From: Paludibacteraceae bacterium
GTDB taxonomy: Bacteria; Bacteroidota; Bacteroidia; Bacteroidales; Paludibacteraceae
DNA: 19,741 bases
NCBI GenBank assembly: GCA_947445425.1
Contig: CANFFA010000005.1
Coordinates: forward strand, 1-19,741
Direction: 5' to 3'
Position 1 is the stretch's first letter, and the number at the start of each line of letters is the position of its first letter. Below the pieces are notes generated by a model. That model saw only the letters and a list, made by a program, of their open reading frames with translations. It was not told the origin of the DNA and did not search any database. Positions 8,640 to 16,875 of this stretch are shown in pieces. Both the position numbers and the translations under genes were made by a program.

Positions 8640-9308
8640 ATGAGATACATTCGAATTCACAAAGAAGGACGATTAATTTTAGCAACTCTGACGCTAATTC
8701 TTTTATTATTAAACTTGTATATCTATACACAGTTTCAAATGATAGCATTGGTTATTAATGTTGTTATTTCCTCATTACTTTTGTTCTTTTTTGCTTATTT
8801 CTTCCGCAACCCACCAAGAAAAGTGAAAATTGAAGATGCTAGTTTAATTGTTGCTCCTGCTGATGGAAGGATCGTTGTAGTGGAGCCAGTAGATGAATTG
8901 GAACATTTTGGTGACAAGCGTCTTCAAGTTTCAATTTTTATGAATGTATTTAATGTTCATGCCAATTGGTATCCTGTGAATGGTACAGTTGTTAAATCAA
9001 TTCACCACAGTGGACGTCACATGGCGGCTTTTTTGCCTAAATCAAGTACAGAAAATGAACGTTCAACTGTAGTAATTGAGACTCCAGCTAAAACTCAAAT
9101 TTTACTTCGTCAAATTGCAGGTGCATTGGCCCGTAGAATTGTAACCTATGCACACCCAGGTAAAAAATCTACTTTAAACGAGCACTTGGGTTTTATCAAA
9201 TTTGGTTCTCGTGTAGATCTTTTCTTCCCATTGGATACTGAGATTTTTGTACAAGTTGGGGATTCAACTACTGGTAATGAAACCATCATCGCCCGTCTAA
9301 ACGAGTAG
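8640..9308 (+). CDS. psd: Phosphatidylserine decarboxylase proenzyme (short form)
   Basis: A membrane-associated pyruvoyl enzyme that converts phosphatidylserine to phosphatidylethanolamine, the main zwitterionic lipid of these bacteria. Two hydrophobic segments (about residues 12-30 and 35-55) anchor it. The core shows APADGRIVVV (72-81), SIFMNVFNVHANWYP (98-112) and HSGRHMAAF (123-131). FGSR at 188-191 is the self-cleavage site, where Ser190 becomes the pyruvoyl group of the small alpha chain. At 222 residues it is the short (type II) Psd found in Bacteroidota and Alphaproteobacteria rather than the longer E. coli form. The start ATG is preceded by an A-rich stretch without a Shine-Dalgarno sequence, as is normal for the phylum. 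Confidence 0.96.
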   Translation: MRYIRIHKEGRLILATLTLILLLLNLYIYTQFQMIALVINVVISSLLLFFFAYFFRNPPRKVKIEDASLIVAPADGRIVVVEPVDELEHFGDKRLQVSIFMNVFNVHANWYPVNGTVVKSIHHSGRHMAAFLPKSSTENERSTVVIETPAKTQILLRQIAGALARRIVTYAHPGKKSTLNEHLGFIKFGSRVDLFFPLDTEIFVQVGDSTTGNETIIARLNE

Positions 9309-9310
9309 AC

Positions 9311-9345
9311 TTTAATGTTAAACGTTTAATGATAAGTGTTTAATT
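9311..9345 (+). repeat. Degenerate 7-bp-period array after psd
   Basis: Five adjacent heptamers, TTTAATG, TTAAACG, TTTAATG, ATAAGTG and TTTAATT, follow the psd stop codon directly. The first and third are identical and the fifth differs from them by one base. The region has no coding sense and belongs to the 7-bp-period sequence seen in other gaps of this window. Confidence 0.6.
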
Positions 9346-9399
9346 TTATTTAGAACGGAGTTTAGTTGCTTATTTGTTTTATTTTTAATACAAATTTAA

Positions 9400-9426
9400 A
9401 TCATTAATCGTTAATTATTCACTCAC
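9400..9426 (+). repeat. Degenerate 7-bp-period array before the MazG-like gene
   Basis: The heptamers ATCATTA, ATCGTTA, ATTATTC and ACTCACA run into the start codon at 9427. The stretch GTTAATTATT (9410-9419) recurs exactly at 19700-19709 near the right edge, again just before a candidate start codon. Confidence 0.5.
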
Positions 9427-9750
9427 ATGACTCTAGAGAACGCTCAAAATCAAGTGGATGAATGGATTAAAACATTCGGAGTCCGTTATTTCGGTGAACT
9501 TACCAATCTAGCGATTCTTACAGAAGAAGTTGGCGAACTGGCTCGTATCATGGCAAGGACCTATGGTGATCAATCTTTCAAAAAGTCCGACCTGAAAGCT
9601 GAATTGGCTGATGAAATGGCAGATGTGCTTTGGGTATTAATTTGTCTTGCCAATCAGACAGGTGTAAATCTTACCGATGCATTTGAAAAAAATATGCAAA
9701 AGAAGACGGCTAGAGATAGTGAACGACATTTACAAAACACCAAATTATGA
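9427..9750 (+). CDS. MazG-like nucleotide pyrophosphohydrolase
   Basis: A small (107 residues) all-alpha NTP pyrophosphohydrolase of the MazG/RS21-C6 type, presumably cytoplasmic and dimeric or tetrameric. The Mg-binding signature of the superfamily is present: EEVGE (residues 33-37, the EExxE motif) on the second helix, and E63-x-x-D66 in the ADEMADVLW helix. Related enzymes hydrolyse (d)NTPs, often modified ones, to the monophosphate and PPi; the substrate cannot be predicted here. Its stop codon overlaps the deoC start (ATGA at 9747-9750), so the two are very likely translationally coupled. Together they suggest a role in handling deoxynucleotide breakdown or pool cleaning. Confidence 0.88.
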   Translation: MTLENAQNQVDEWIKTFGVRYFGELTNLAILTEEVGELARIMARTYGDQSFKKSDLKAELADEMADVLWVLICLANQTGVNLTDAFEKNMQKKTARDSERHLQNTKL

Positions 9751-10625
9751 GCAAATTTGACGATCTTTTCAAACAATATAATTGCAATCTAAACGACATT
9801 ACTGTTCAAGAGGAAGTTGCAAAAATTATTCAGGAAAATTTTTCCAATAACGACAATAAAGAAGTTTACGAGCAATGCTTAAGTTTTATTGACTTGACCT
9901 CTTTAAACTCAACAGATACTGATGCTGAGATTATTGCAATGGTCAAAAAGGTTAATGAGTTCAAAACAAACTTTCCTCAACTTCCAAATGTGGCAGCAAT
10001 ATGTGTCTATCCTTCATTGATTCCAATTGTAAAAGAACAATTGACTGAGAATGTTGGAATTGCTTCAGTATCAGCTGGTTTCCCAGCTTCACAAACTTTT
10101 ATAGAAATAAAAGTAGCAGAAACGGCTATGGCTGTTCTGGAAGGAGCCTCTGAAATTGATGTCGTACTACCAATCGGTAAATTTTTGGAAGGTAAATTCC
10201 AAGATATTTATGAGGAATTATCCGAAATAAAAGCCACTTGTCGTCATGCGCACCTTAAAGTTATTCTGGAAACAGGTGCTTTACTATCCTCATCCAATAT
10301 AAAAAAAGCATCTATTTTAGCTATGGCTTCAGGTGCAGATTTCATCAAAACTTCCACTGGTAAAATGCCGGTCGCTGCAACGCTCGAAGCAACATTCGTG
10401 ATGTGTGAAGCCATTAAAGAGTGGCAAGAAGCTACTGGTGAGAAAGTTGGTTTTAAGGCTGCGGGAGGTATTGTTTCTGCCCAAGATGCTGTAAAATACT
10501 ATAGTGTTGTAAAAGATGTTTTGGGTCAAGACTGGTTGAACAAAAGTTTGTTTAGAATTGGCGCAAGTCGATTGGCGAATAATTTAATTTCATCCATAGT
10601 ACAGAAGGACGTTAAATGGTTTTGA
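9747..10625 (+). CDS. deoC: Deoxyribose-phosphate aldolase
   Basis: A cytoplasmic class I aldolase that cleaves 2-deoxyribose 5-phosphate to glyceraldehyde 3-phosphate and acetaldehyde in deoxynucleoside salvage. The TIM-barrel landmarks are intact: D138 in EIDVVLP, the Schiff-base lysine K201 in FIKTSTGK, and the second active-site lysine K237 in GFKAAGG. These correspond to D102, K167 and K201 of the E. coli enzyme. At 292 residues it is longer than the roughly 220-residue bacterial short form, with about 30 extra N-terminal residues. The start overlaps the MazG-like stop by 4 bp. A strong terminator follows 23 bp downstream, making a two-gene unit with the MazG-like gene (possibly also psd). 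Confidence 0.95.
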   Translation: MSKFDDLFKQYNCNLNDITVQEEVAKIIQENFSNNDNKEVYEQCLSFIDLTSLNSTDTDAEIIAMVKKVNEFKTNFPQLPNVAAICVYPSLIPIVKEQLTENVGIASVSAGFPASQTFIEIKVAETAMAVLEGASEIDVVLPIGKFLEGKFQDIYEELSEIKATCRHAHLKVILETGALLSSSNIKKASILAMASGADFIKTSTGKMPVAATLEATFVMCEAIKEWQEATGEKVGFKAAGGIVSAQDAVKYYSVVKDVLGQDWLNKSLFRIGASRLANNLISSIVQKDVKWF

Positions 10626-10648
10626 TTTATTTCATTTCTATTTTAAAT

Positions 10649-10689
10649 AAAAGTGCATTTCTTTATAAAATTGAGAAATGCACTTTTTT
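10649..10689 (+). terminator. Intrinsic terminator of deoC
   Basis: A perfect 14-bp stem (AAAAGTGCATTTCT at 10649-10662, AGAAATGCACTTTT at 10674-10687) has an 11-nt loop and ends in six T. It stands 23 bp after the deoC stop codon. Confidence 0.85.
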
Positions 10690-11057
10690 ATTTACAAAAA
10701 AGGCAATTCAGATGCAATTATTATTGATATCATGAAAAATGACTGAATAGTACCCTTTATTGACCATTTTTTGTTCTATTTTTTGAAAAATATATCGTAT
10801 TTTTGAACTTTAATCTTCTGCTATAATACAATCATCTATACAATAAATTCTTGTTTTTGGAGTTATTTGACTGACAATATCTAACTTGTTAATTTGTTGC
10901 AAAAGATAAAAGTCATATATAAAATCCGATAGTACAAATTGATAAGTAATTGGGACTATTTTATCCTTATCCTTCATTGCAATTATCTATTTTCGTACAG
11001 TTATCAAATAGCATATTATTTAAACTTACAATAACCAACCTAATCAAAAAAAACGAA
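10690..11057 (+). other. Long AT-rich leader/intergenic region before galK
   Basis: No convincing gene is present. An open frame in phase with galK begins at an ATG at 10950, but its first 36 residues show no galactokinase character, and the family N-terminus begins at 11058. The region carries a -7-like match (10798-10805) and several AT-rich tracts. No riboswitch or strong hairpin was recognised. It is the only gene-free stretch above 300 bp in the window. Confidence 0.6.
10770..10805 (+). promoter_or_regulatory. Candidate galK promoter
   Basis: TATTTTTG (10798-10805) fits TAnnTTTG. A TTTG at 10770-10773 stands 24 bp upstream, slightly beyond the usual spacing, while another TTTG at 10782-10785 is too close. 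The implied leader is about 250 nt. A near-match, TATTTTCG (10988-10995), lies nearer the gene but lacks a -33 partner. Confidence 0.3.
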
Positions 11058-12215
11058 ATGAATTTACAAGAATTAAAAGTAGCATTTGTTGAGGCTTATG
11101 GCCAAGAATCTGAAGCAGTCTATTTTGCACCAGGACGTGTAAATCTTATTGGTGAGCACACCGATTATAATGGTGGATCAGTTTTTCCTTGTGCATTAAG
11201 TTTTGGTGCATATTTGTTGATGCGTCCTAACAATGAAAAGTTTGTGAATTTTCGATCTATGAATCAACCTGAAGTTATCAAACTTGGTTTAAATGAATTG
11301 ACTACTCCGCTTGAAAAAACATGGGTAAATTACCCACTAGGCGTATTTGCACAATTCATTAAAAGAGGTGTTGAGATTAAACAAGGTTATGATATTTTAA
11401 TTTGGGGTAATGTTCCTAATGGTGCAGGTTTATCTTCATCTGCTGCCTTGGAAGTAGTTACTGCATATGCACTTAACGATCAGTTGGGTACAGCATTTAA
11501 TCGTACTGTTTTGGCTCAAATTAGCCAAAAAGCAGAGCATGAATTTGCTTTTGTAAATTGTGGTATCATGGATCAATTTGCTTCTGCCAATGGTGCAAAA
11601 GACAGTGCCATTCACTTGAACTGTGATACACTTAATTTTGAATTAGTTCCTGTTAAATTAGAAGGTGTTAAAATCTTAATTTCTAATACGCACAGCCCTC
11701 ATAAATTAGATTCGGGTGCTTATAATCAACGTGTTGCTGAATGTAAATTGGCTGTTGAACAAATCAATAAAGTACGTCCAATTAAATTTTTGGCTGAATT
11801 GACTGAAGCCGAATTTAAAGATGTTGAATCAGCAATTACTGATGTAACGGCTCACAAACGTGCTCGTCACGTTGTAGGTGAAGTTCAACGTACTTCTGAT
11901 GCAGTTAAAGCTCTGAAAGCTGGTGACTTGGTGAAGTTTGGTCAGTTGATGAATGCTTCTCACGTTTCATTGCGCGATGATTACGAAGTTACTGGTTTGC
12001 ACTTGGATACTATGGCTGAAGAAGCTTGGAAAATTGATGGTGTGATTGGTTCTCGTATGACTGGAGGTGGTTTTGGAGGTTGTACTGTTTCATTGGTAAA
12101 AGACGAAGCCATTGATACTTTTATCGATAAAGTAGGTACTGCTTACGAAGCAAAAACTGGTTTAAAACCTCAGTTTTATATCGCTGAAATCGGTGACGGC
12201 GCTTGTAAATTATAA
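11058..12215 (+). CDS. galK: Galactokinase
   Basis: A cytoplasmic GHMP-family kinase that phosphorylates alpha-D-galactose at C1 with ATP, the first step of the Leloir pathway. The galactokinase signature GRVNLIGEHTDYNGG (26-40), the ATP-binding GLSSSAALE motif (124-132) and the C-terminal GGGFGGC motif are intact. Catalytic residues are R27 and D172 (in GIMDQF). From the ATG at 11058 the protein is 385 residues, the usual length. The longer frame opening at 10950 adds 36 residues absent from the family, and AAACGAAATG gives the A-rich pre-start context typical here. It is followed by its own terminator and then galM. No galT or galE is nearby. Confidence 0.97.
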   Translation: MNLQELKVAFVEAYGQESEAVYFAPGRVNLIGEHTDYNGGSVFPCALSFGAYLLMRPNNEKFVNFRSMNQPEVIKLGLNELTTPLEKTWVNYPLGVFAQFIKRGVEIKQGYDILIWGNVPNGAGLSSSAALEVVTAYALNDQLGTAFNRTVLAQISQKAEHEFAFVNCGIMDQFASANGAKDSAIHLNCDTLNFELVPVKLEGVKILISNTHSPHKLDSGAYNQRVAECKLAVEQINKVRPIKFLAELTEAEFKDVESAITDVTAHKRARHVVGEVQRTSDAVKALKAGDLVKFGQLMNASHVSLRDDYEVTGLHLDTMAEEAWKIDGVIGSRMTGGGFGGCTVSLVKDEAIDTFIDKVGTAYEAKTGLKPQFYIAEIGDGACKL

Positions 12216-12241
12216 TTCGTAATTCTTAATGCACAATTCAC
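12214..12241 (+). repeat. 7-bp tandem array (AATTCNN) after galK
   Basis: Four adjacent heptamers, AATTCGT, AATTCTT, AATGCAC and AATTCAC, begin at the galK stop codon. AATTCAC is the exact reverse complement of GTGAATT, the unit of the array at 18211-18238, so the two arrays are the same sequence type in opposite orientation. The third and fourth units form part of the left arm of the galK terminator. Confidence 0.7.
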
Positions 12242-12287
12242 AACAGGATCATTCTGGGCTCTGTTCTGTTTTGTGCATTATTTTTTT
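12227..12287 (+). terminator. Intrinsic terminator of galK
   Basis: A long imperfect stem has a perfect 10-bp base (TAATGCACAA at 12227-12236 with TTGTGCATTA at 12271-12280) and an inner helix (about 12239-12247 with 12260-12268). Seven T follow (12281-12287). The lower left arm is built from the heptamer array. Confidence 0.8.
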
Positions 12288-12322
12288 CAATCAATCAGTT
12301 ATAATTATGATAGGCCACACAT

Positions 12323-12354
12323 TGGCATATCGGCATATTATTTATTAGCACATT
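12323..12354 (+). repeat. Degenerate 8-bp-period stretch before galM
   Basis: TGGCATAT, CGGCATAT, TATTTATT and AGCACATT follow one another just before galM. The first two differ by one base and the rest are looser. It resembles the heptamer arrays in placement but has a different period and unit. Confidence 0.4.
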
Positions 12355-12361
12355 ATTTTAC

Positions 12362-13405
12362 ATGAAAACAGTAAAAGATTTAGAAATTGAATTGAATGGT
12401 AAGGTAGTGTCTTTGTACACACTTTTCAATAAAAATGGTATGTCAGTAGATATTACCAATTATGGTGGTAAGATTATTCGTTTGATAAGCCCTGATAAAA
12501 ACGGGAAATTTGATGATCTAGTCCTCGCTTTTGATACTTTAGAGGAAGTAATTGAGAAAGAAATTTATTTTGGCGCTATTTGCGGTCGTTTTGCGAATCG
12601 CATCAAAAATGGAAAATTTACAATTGATGGAGTTGAATATAATTTGCCGATCAATAACGGACCCAATTCGCTACACGGTGGTGTTCATGGATATAATGAG
12701 AAAGTCTGGACTGTGAAATCGGTAAATCAACAAGAACTTGTATTGACTTTATTATCTCCAGATGGGGAAGAAGGTTACCCTGGTAATCTTGATATCACTG
12801 CTACCTACATTTTAACGGATGACAATGAATTAAAACTGCATTATGAAGCTACTACAGATAAGGCTACTGTTGTTGGATTAACACAACATAGCTATTTCAA
12901 TCTGAAAGGTGCAGGTAATGGAACTGTCCATGACCATATTTTACAAATCAATGCAGATTACCATACGGTTAAGGATGAAACGGATTCGCCAACTGGTGAG
13001 ATTTTACCAGTAGAAAATACACCTTATGACTTTAGAACTCCAGTTTTGGTTGGAGATCGAATTAATGATCCGGTTTATGCTCCAGGTCGTGGTATTGACG
13101 ATAATTGGTGTTTGCGTAAATCTCAGTTAGGAGAATGTACGTTAGCGGGTTCAATCTACGAACCAATCAGTGGTCGTAAAATGGAAGTATTTACCACTCA
13201 ACCTGGTTTACAAATCTATACTGCCAATTGGGTAGAATCCCAGATTGCTAAAGACGGTAAAACCTATCAAGAACAACATTCGATTTGTCTTGAAACACAA
13301 GGTTTCCCGAATTCACCGAATATTTCCCATTTTCCAAGTCCACTTTTGATACCAGAAGGAAAATATGATGAGTGGTGTATTTATAAATTTTCAGTTGTAA
13401 ATTGA
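12362..13405 (+). CDS. galM: Aldose 1-epimerase (galactose mutarotase)
   Basis: This enzyme interconverts the alpha and beta anomers of galactose (and glucose), supplying the alpha form that galactokinase uses. It has the GalM beta-sandwich landmarks: FANRI with R80, NSLHGG with H105, GLTQHSYFNL with the catalytic acid H176, D247 in GIDDNW, and the catalytic base E311 in CLETQGFPNSPN. Length (347) is normal. No signal peptide is visible, so it should act in the cytoplasm beside GalK, unlike the periplasmic lipoprotein GalM versions common in Bacteroidota polysaccharide loci. A terminator separates it from galK, so it may have its own promoter, though no clear -7 match was seen in the 74-bp gap. 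It ends at a bidirectional terminator. Confidence 0.95.
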   Translation: MKTVKDLEIELNGKVVSLYTLFNKNGMSVDITNYGGKIIRLISPDKNGKFDDLVLAFDTLEEVIEKEIYFGAICGRFANRIKNGKFTIDGVEYNLPINNGPNSLHGGVHGYNEKVWTVKSVNQQELVLTLLSPDGEEGYPGNLDITATYILTDDNELKLHYEATTDKATVVGLTQHSYFNLKGAGNGTVHDHILQINADYHTVKDETDSPTGEILPVENTPYDFRTPVLVGDRINDPVYAPGRGIDDNWCLRKSQLGECTLAGSIYEPISGRKMEVFTTQPGLQIYTANWVESQIAKDGKTYQEQHSICLETQGFPNSPNISHFPSPLLIPEGKYDEWCIYKFSVVN

Positions 13406-13435
13406 TTTATTTATTGATAGTCTTCTTATTGTAAT

Positions 13436-13473
13436 AAAAAACAGCGCTCCAGTATATGGAAGCGCTGTTTTTT
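13436..13473. terminator. Bidirectional terminator between galM and the T9SS-cargo gene
   Basis: A 13-bp perfect stem (AAAAAACAGCGCT at 13436-13448, AGCGCTGTTTTTT at 13461-13473) has a short, partly paired loop. Six A on one side and six T on the other make it work on either strand, which fits its place between convergent genes. Confidence 0.88.
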
Positions 13474-13488
13474 GCATTTAACAATCTG

Positions 13489-13971
13489 CTATTTTTTAAT
13501 TACTTTAAAAATTTTGACTATTTTCTGAGGAGAATTAGCTTGTAATTGAATGACTTTCAGAAGGTAAGTTGCTGGATTAAGACTGTTTGTTGAGAATGTA
13601 GTTACGTCAGAAACTACTTTCTCTGTTAGTAAGGCTTTTCCATCTGTGTCATATATGGAAGCACTATAGTCGGTTGGATTTTCACCTTCTATTGTTAAAA
13701 TTAGAAATTCTTTAAATGGATTCGGATACACTTTAAAATGTAGACTAATACGATTCATGTCTGGGTTGGATGAATAGGTTGATATTTCTATCGATTGAAT
13801 TTCAATATCTGTATTCTGCATCCCATCTACTTTAATAGTTGGATTATCTGCATAAATCTTTTTGCCATCAGCATTTTTATTATCATCCCAAAATCTGGGT
13901 AATATCTTTTGACCATACGCTGATATGTATAGAAATGATAATGTCAAGTATCCAATTTTGTAAATTTTCAT
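13489..13971 (-). CDS. Small secreted protein with a type IX secretion C-terminal sorting domain
   Basis: A 160-residue exported protein. Residues 1-20 are a signal peptide (Lys-containing start, hydrophobic core, cleavage probably near SAYG/QK). Residues 21-75 are a short polar segment with no recognised domain. Residues 78-160 match the T9SS type A sorting domain: KVYPNPFKEFLILTI, then IYDTDGKALL, then LNPATYLLKV and a basic end (KIFKVIKK). Proteins with this tail cross the outer membrane by the Por system. The mature cargo is unusually small, about 55 residues, so it may be a remnant of a longer cargo, a small effector, or a protein whose sorting-domain fold is its main part. It is convergent with galM and divergent from gyrB. 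Confidence 0.85.
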   Translation of the reverse strand: MKIYKIGYLTLSFLYISAYGQKILPRFWDDNKNADGKKIYADNPTIKVDGMQNTDIEIQSIEISTYSSNPDMNRISLHFKVYPNPFKEFLILTIEGENPTDYSASIYDTDGKALLTEKVVSDVTTFSTNSLNPATYLLKVIQLQANSPQKIVKIFKVIKK

Positions 13972-14016
13972 ATTTCTATTGATTTAAAATAGTTTTTAAA
14001 TGTAAATAAAAGCAAA

Positions 14017-14024
14017 CAAATATA
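14017..14024 (-). promoter_or_regulatory. Candidate -7 element for the T9SS-cargo gene
   Basis: On the minus strand TATATTTG matches TAnnTTTG, 45 bp upstream of the ATG at 13971, a typical leader length. No clear -33 TTTG is seen at the right spacing. Confidence 0.5.
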
Positions 14025-14148
14025 GCCAATAAAAATCAATATTTATAAATTAATGTAAAATAATTTTAATTAATTTTTCAATGAAATTTTGCTTGATTGT
14101 ACTATCAAAATTCCTATAAATAATACCATAAGTTTCAATTATTTGTGG

Positions 14149-14156
14149 TATATTTG
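14149..14156 (+). promoter_or_regulatory. Candidate -7 element for gyrB
   Basis: TATATTTG matches TAnnTTTG and lies 87 bp before the gyrB start. It partly overlaps the right arm of a 6-bp inverted repeat (ATACCA at 14123-14128, TGGTAT at 14146-14151). No good -33 element is visible about 20 bp upstream. Confidence 0.5.
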
Positions 14157-14225
14157 TCTGTTTTTCCACAAAAATATTCTACTTGAATTCCATATCGAAT
14201 AGACAAGTTAAATGCCAAGAAATAA

Positions 14226-16205
<1,980 letters not shown>

Positions 16206-16216
16206 TAATTTCATAT

Positions 16217-16252
16217 TCAATGGTCAACGAACATCTGTTTGTTGACCATTGA
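16217..16252 (+). terminator. Hairpin downstream of gyrB
   Basis: A stem of 12 perfect base pairs (TCAATGGTCAAC at 16217-16228, GTTGACCATTGA at 16241-16252) extends inward by four more pairs, including one wobble, around a 4-nt loop. No T-run follows, and the next gene starts 15 bp later, so it may be a leaky terminator or a processing/stability hairpin rather than a full stop. Confidence 0.55.
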
Positions 16253-16267
16253 CATTATACTAAAACG

Positions 16268-16822
16268 ATGAATATAGCCGTTTTTTGCTCCTCAAGTAAT
16301 CGCATTGCTGAACATTATAGGCAAACTGCATTTCAGCTTGGAGAAATAATCGCTCTTAGTAAACATACCTTGATATTTGGCGGGGCCACTGGGGGGCTGA
16401 TGGACGCTGTTGCTGAAGGTGCACAATTACATAACGGTGAAATCATTGGAGTGATACCACAGGCTATCATTCGAATGAAGAGACAAAGTCTTATTTCTAC
16501 TAAAGTTATCGAGGTAGAGTCGATGAATGATAGAAAGGCTACAATGAAAGCACTGGCAGATGCTTTTGTAGTACTACCTGGCAGTTATGGAACACTGGAT
16601 GAAATGTTTGACATTGTTTCTTCGGGCATAGTCGGCGAACATAAAAAACCCCTCGTTTTAATTAATCATGACGGTTTTTACAATCAACTGATCAGACAAA
16701 TAGACCACATGCGAGCTGAATCATTTATTCCTCTAGAGGAAGTTTATATCCCTCTTATTGTCGATGATGTCAAGCAATGTATGCAAGCTTTAAATCTGTC
16801 AACCATAGAATCACAGAAATAA
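16268..16822 (+). CDS. LOG-family (TIGR00730) protein, cytokinin riboside 5'-monophosphate phosphoribohydrolase-like
   Basis: A cytoplasmic Rossmann-fold protein of the Lonely Guy family. Members split N6-modified AMP (and in some bacteria AMP-like nucleotides) into free base and ribose 5-phosphate. Visible are the N-terminal IAVFCSSSN strand-loop (3-11), FGGATGGLMDAV (37-48), the MNDRK segment (86-90) that supplies the conserved Arg, and PGSYGTLDE (104-112). The last motif is PGGxGTxxE in typical members; here the second Gly is Ser, while the catalytic Glu (E112) is kept. Length (184) is normal. It follows the gyrB hairpin by 15 bp and precedes the GH16-like gene by 53 bp. The physiological substrate in Bacteroidota is unknown. 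Confidence 0.88.
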   Translation: MNIAVFCSSSNRIAEHYRQTAFQLGEIIALSKHTLIFGGATGGLMDAVAEGAQLHNGEIIGVIPQAIIRMKRQSLISTKVIEVESMNDRKATMKALADAFVVLPGSYGTLDEMFDIVSSGIVGEHKKPLVLINHDGFYNQLIRQIDHMRAESFIPLEEVYIPLIVDDVKQCMQALNLSTIESQK

Positions 16823-16833
16823 AATCTATCATT

Positions 16834-16863
16834 TTTCAATACTGTCAATTATCAATTATTTAA
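16834..16863 (+). repeat. Degenerate 7-bp-period stretch before the GH16-like gene
   Basis: TGTCAAT, TATCAAT and TATTTAA follow one another at 16843-16863, preceded by TTTCAAT (16834-16840) with a 2-bp shift in phase. The copies are loose. It is included because its placement and period match the arrays at 9311, 12214, 18211 and 19678. Confidence 0.4.
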
Positions 16864-16875
16864 TCCCTTGCGAAG

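Noticed and set aside
10950..11057. 36-residue N-terminal extension of galK from an upstream ATG
   Set aside because: The extra residues have no resemblance to the galactokinase N-terminus, and the ATG at 11058 gives the normal length with the usual A-rich start context.
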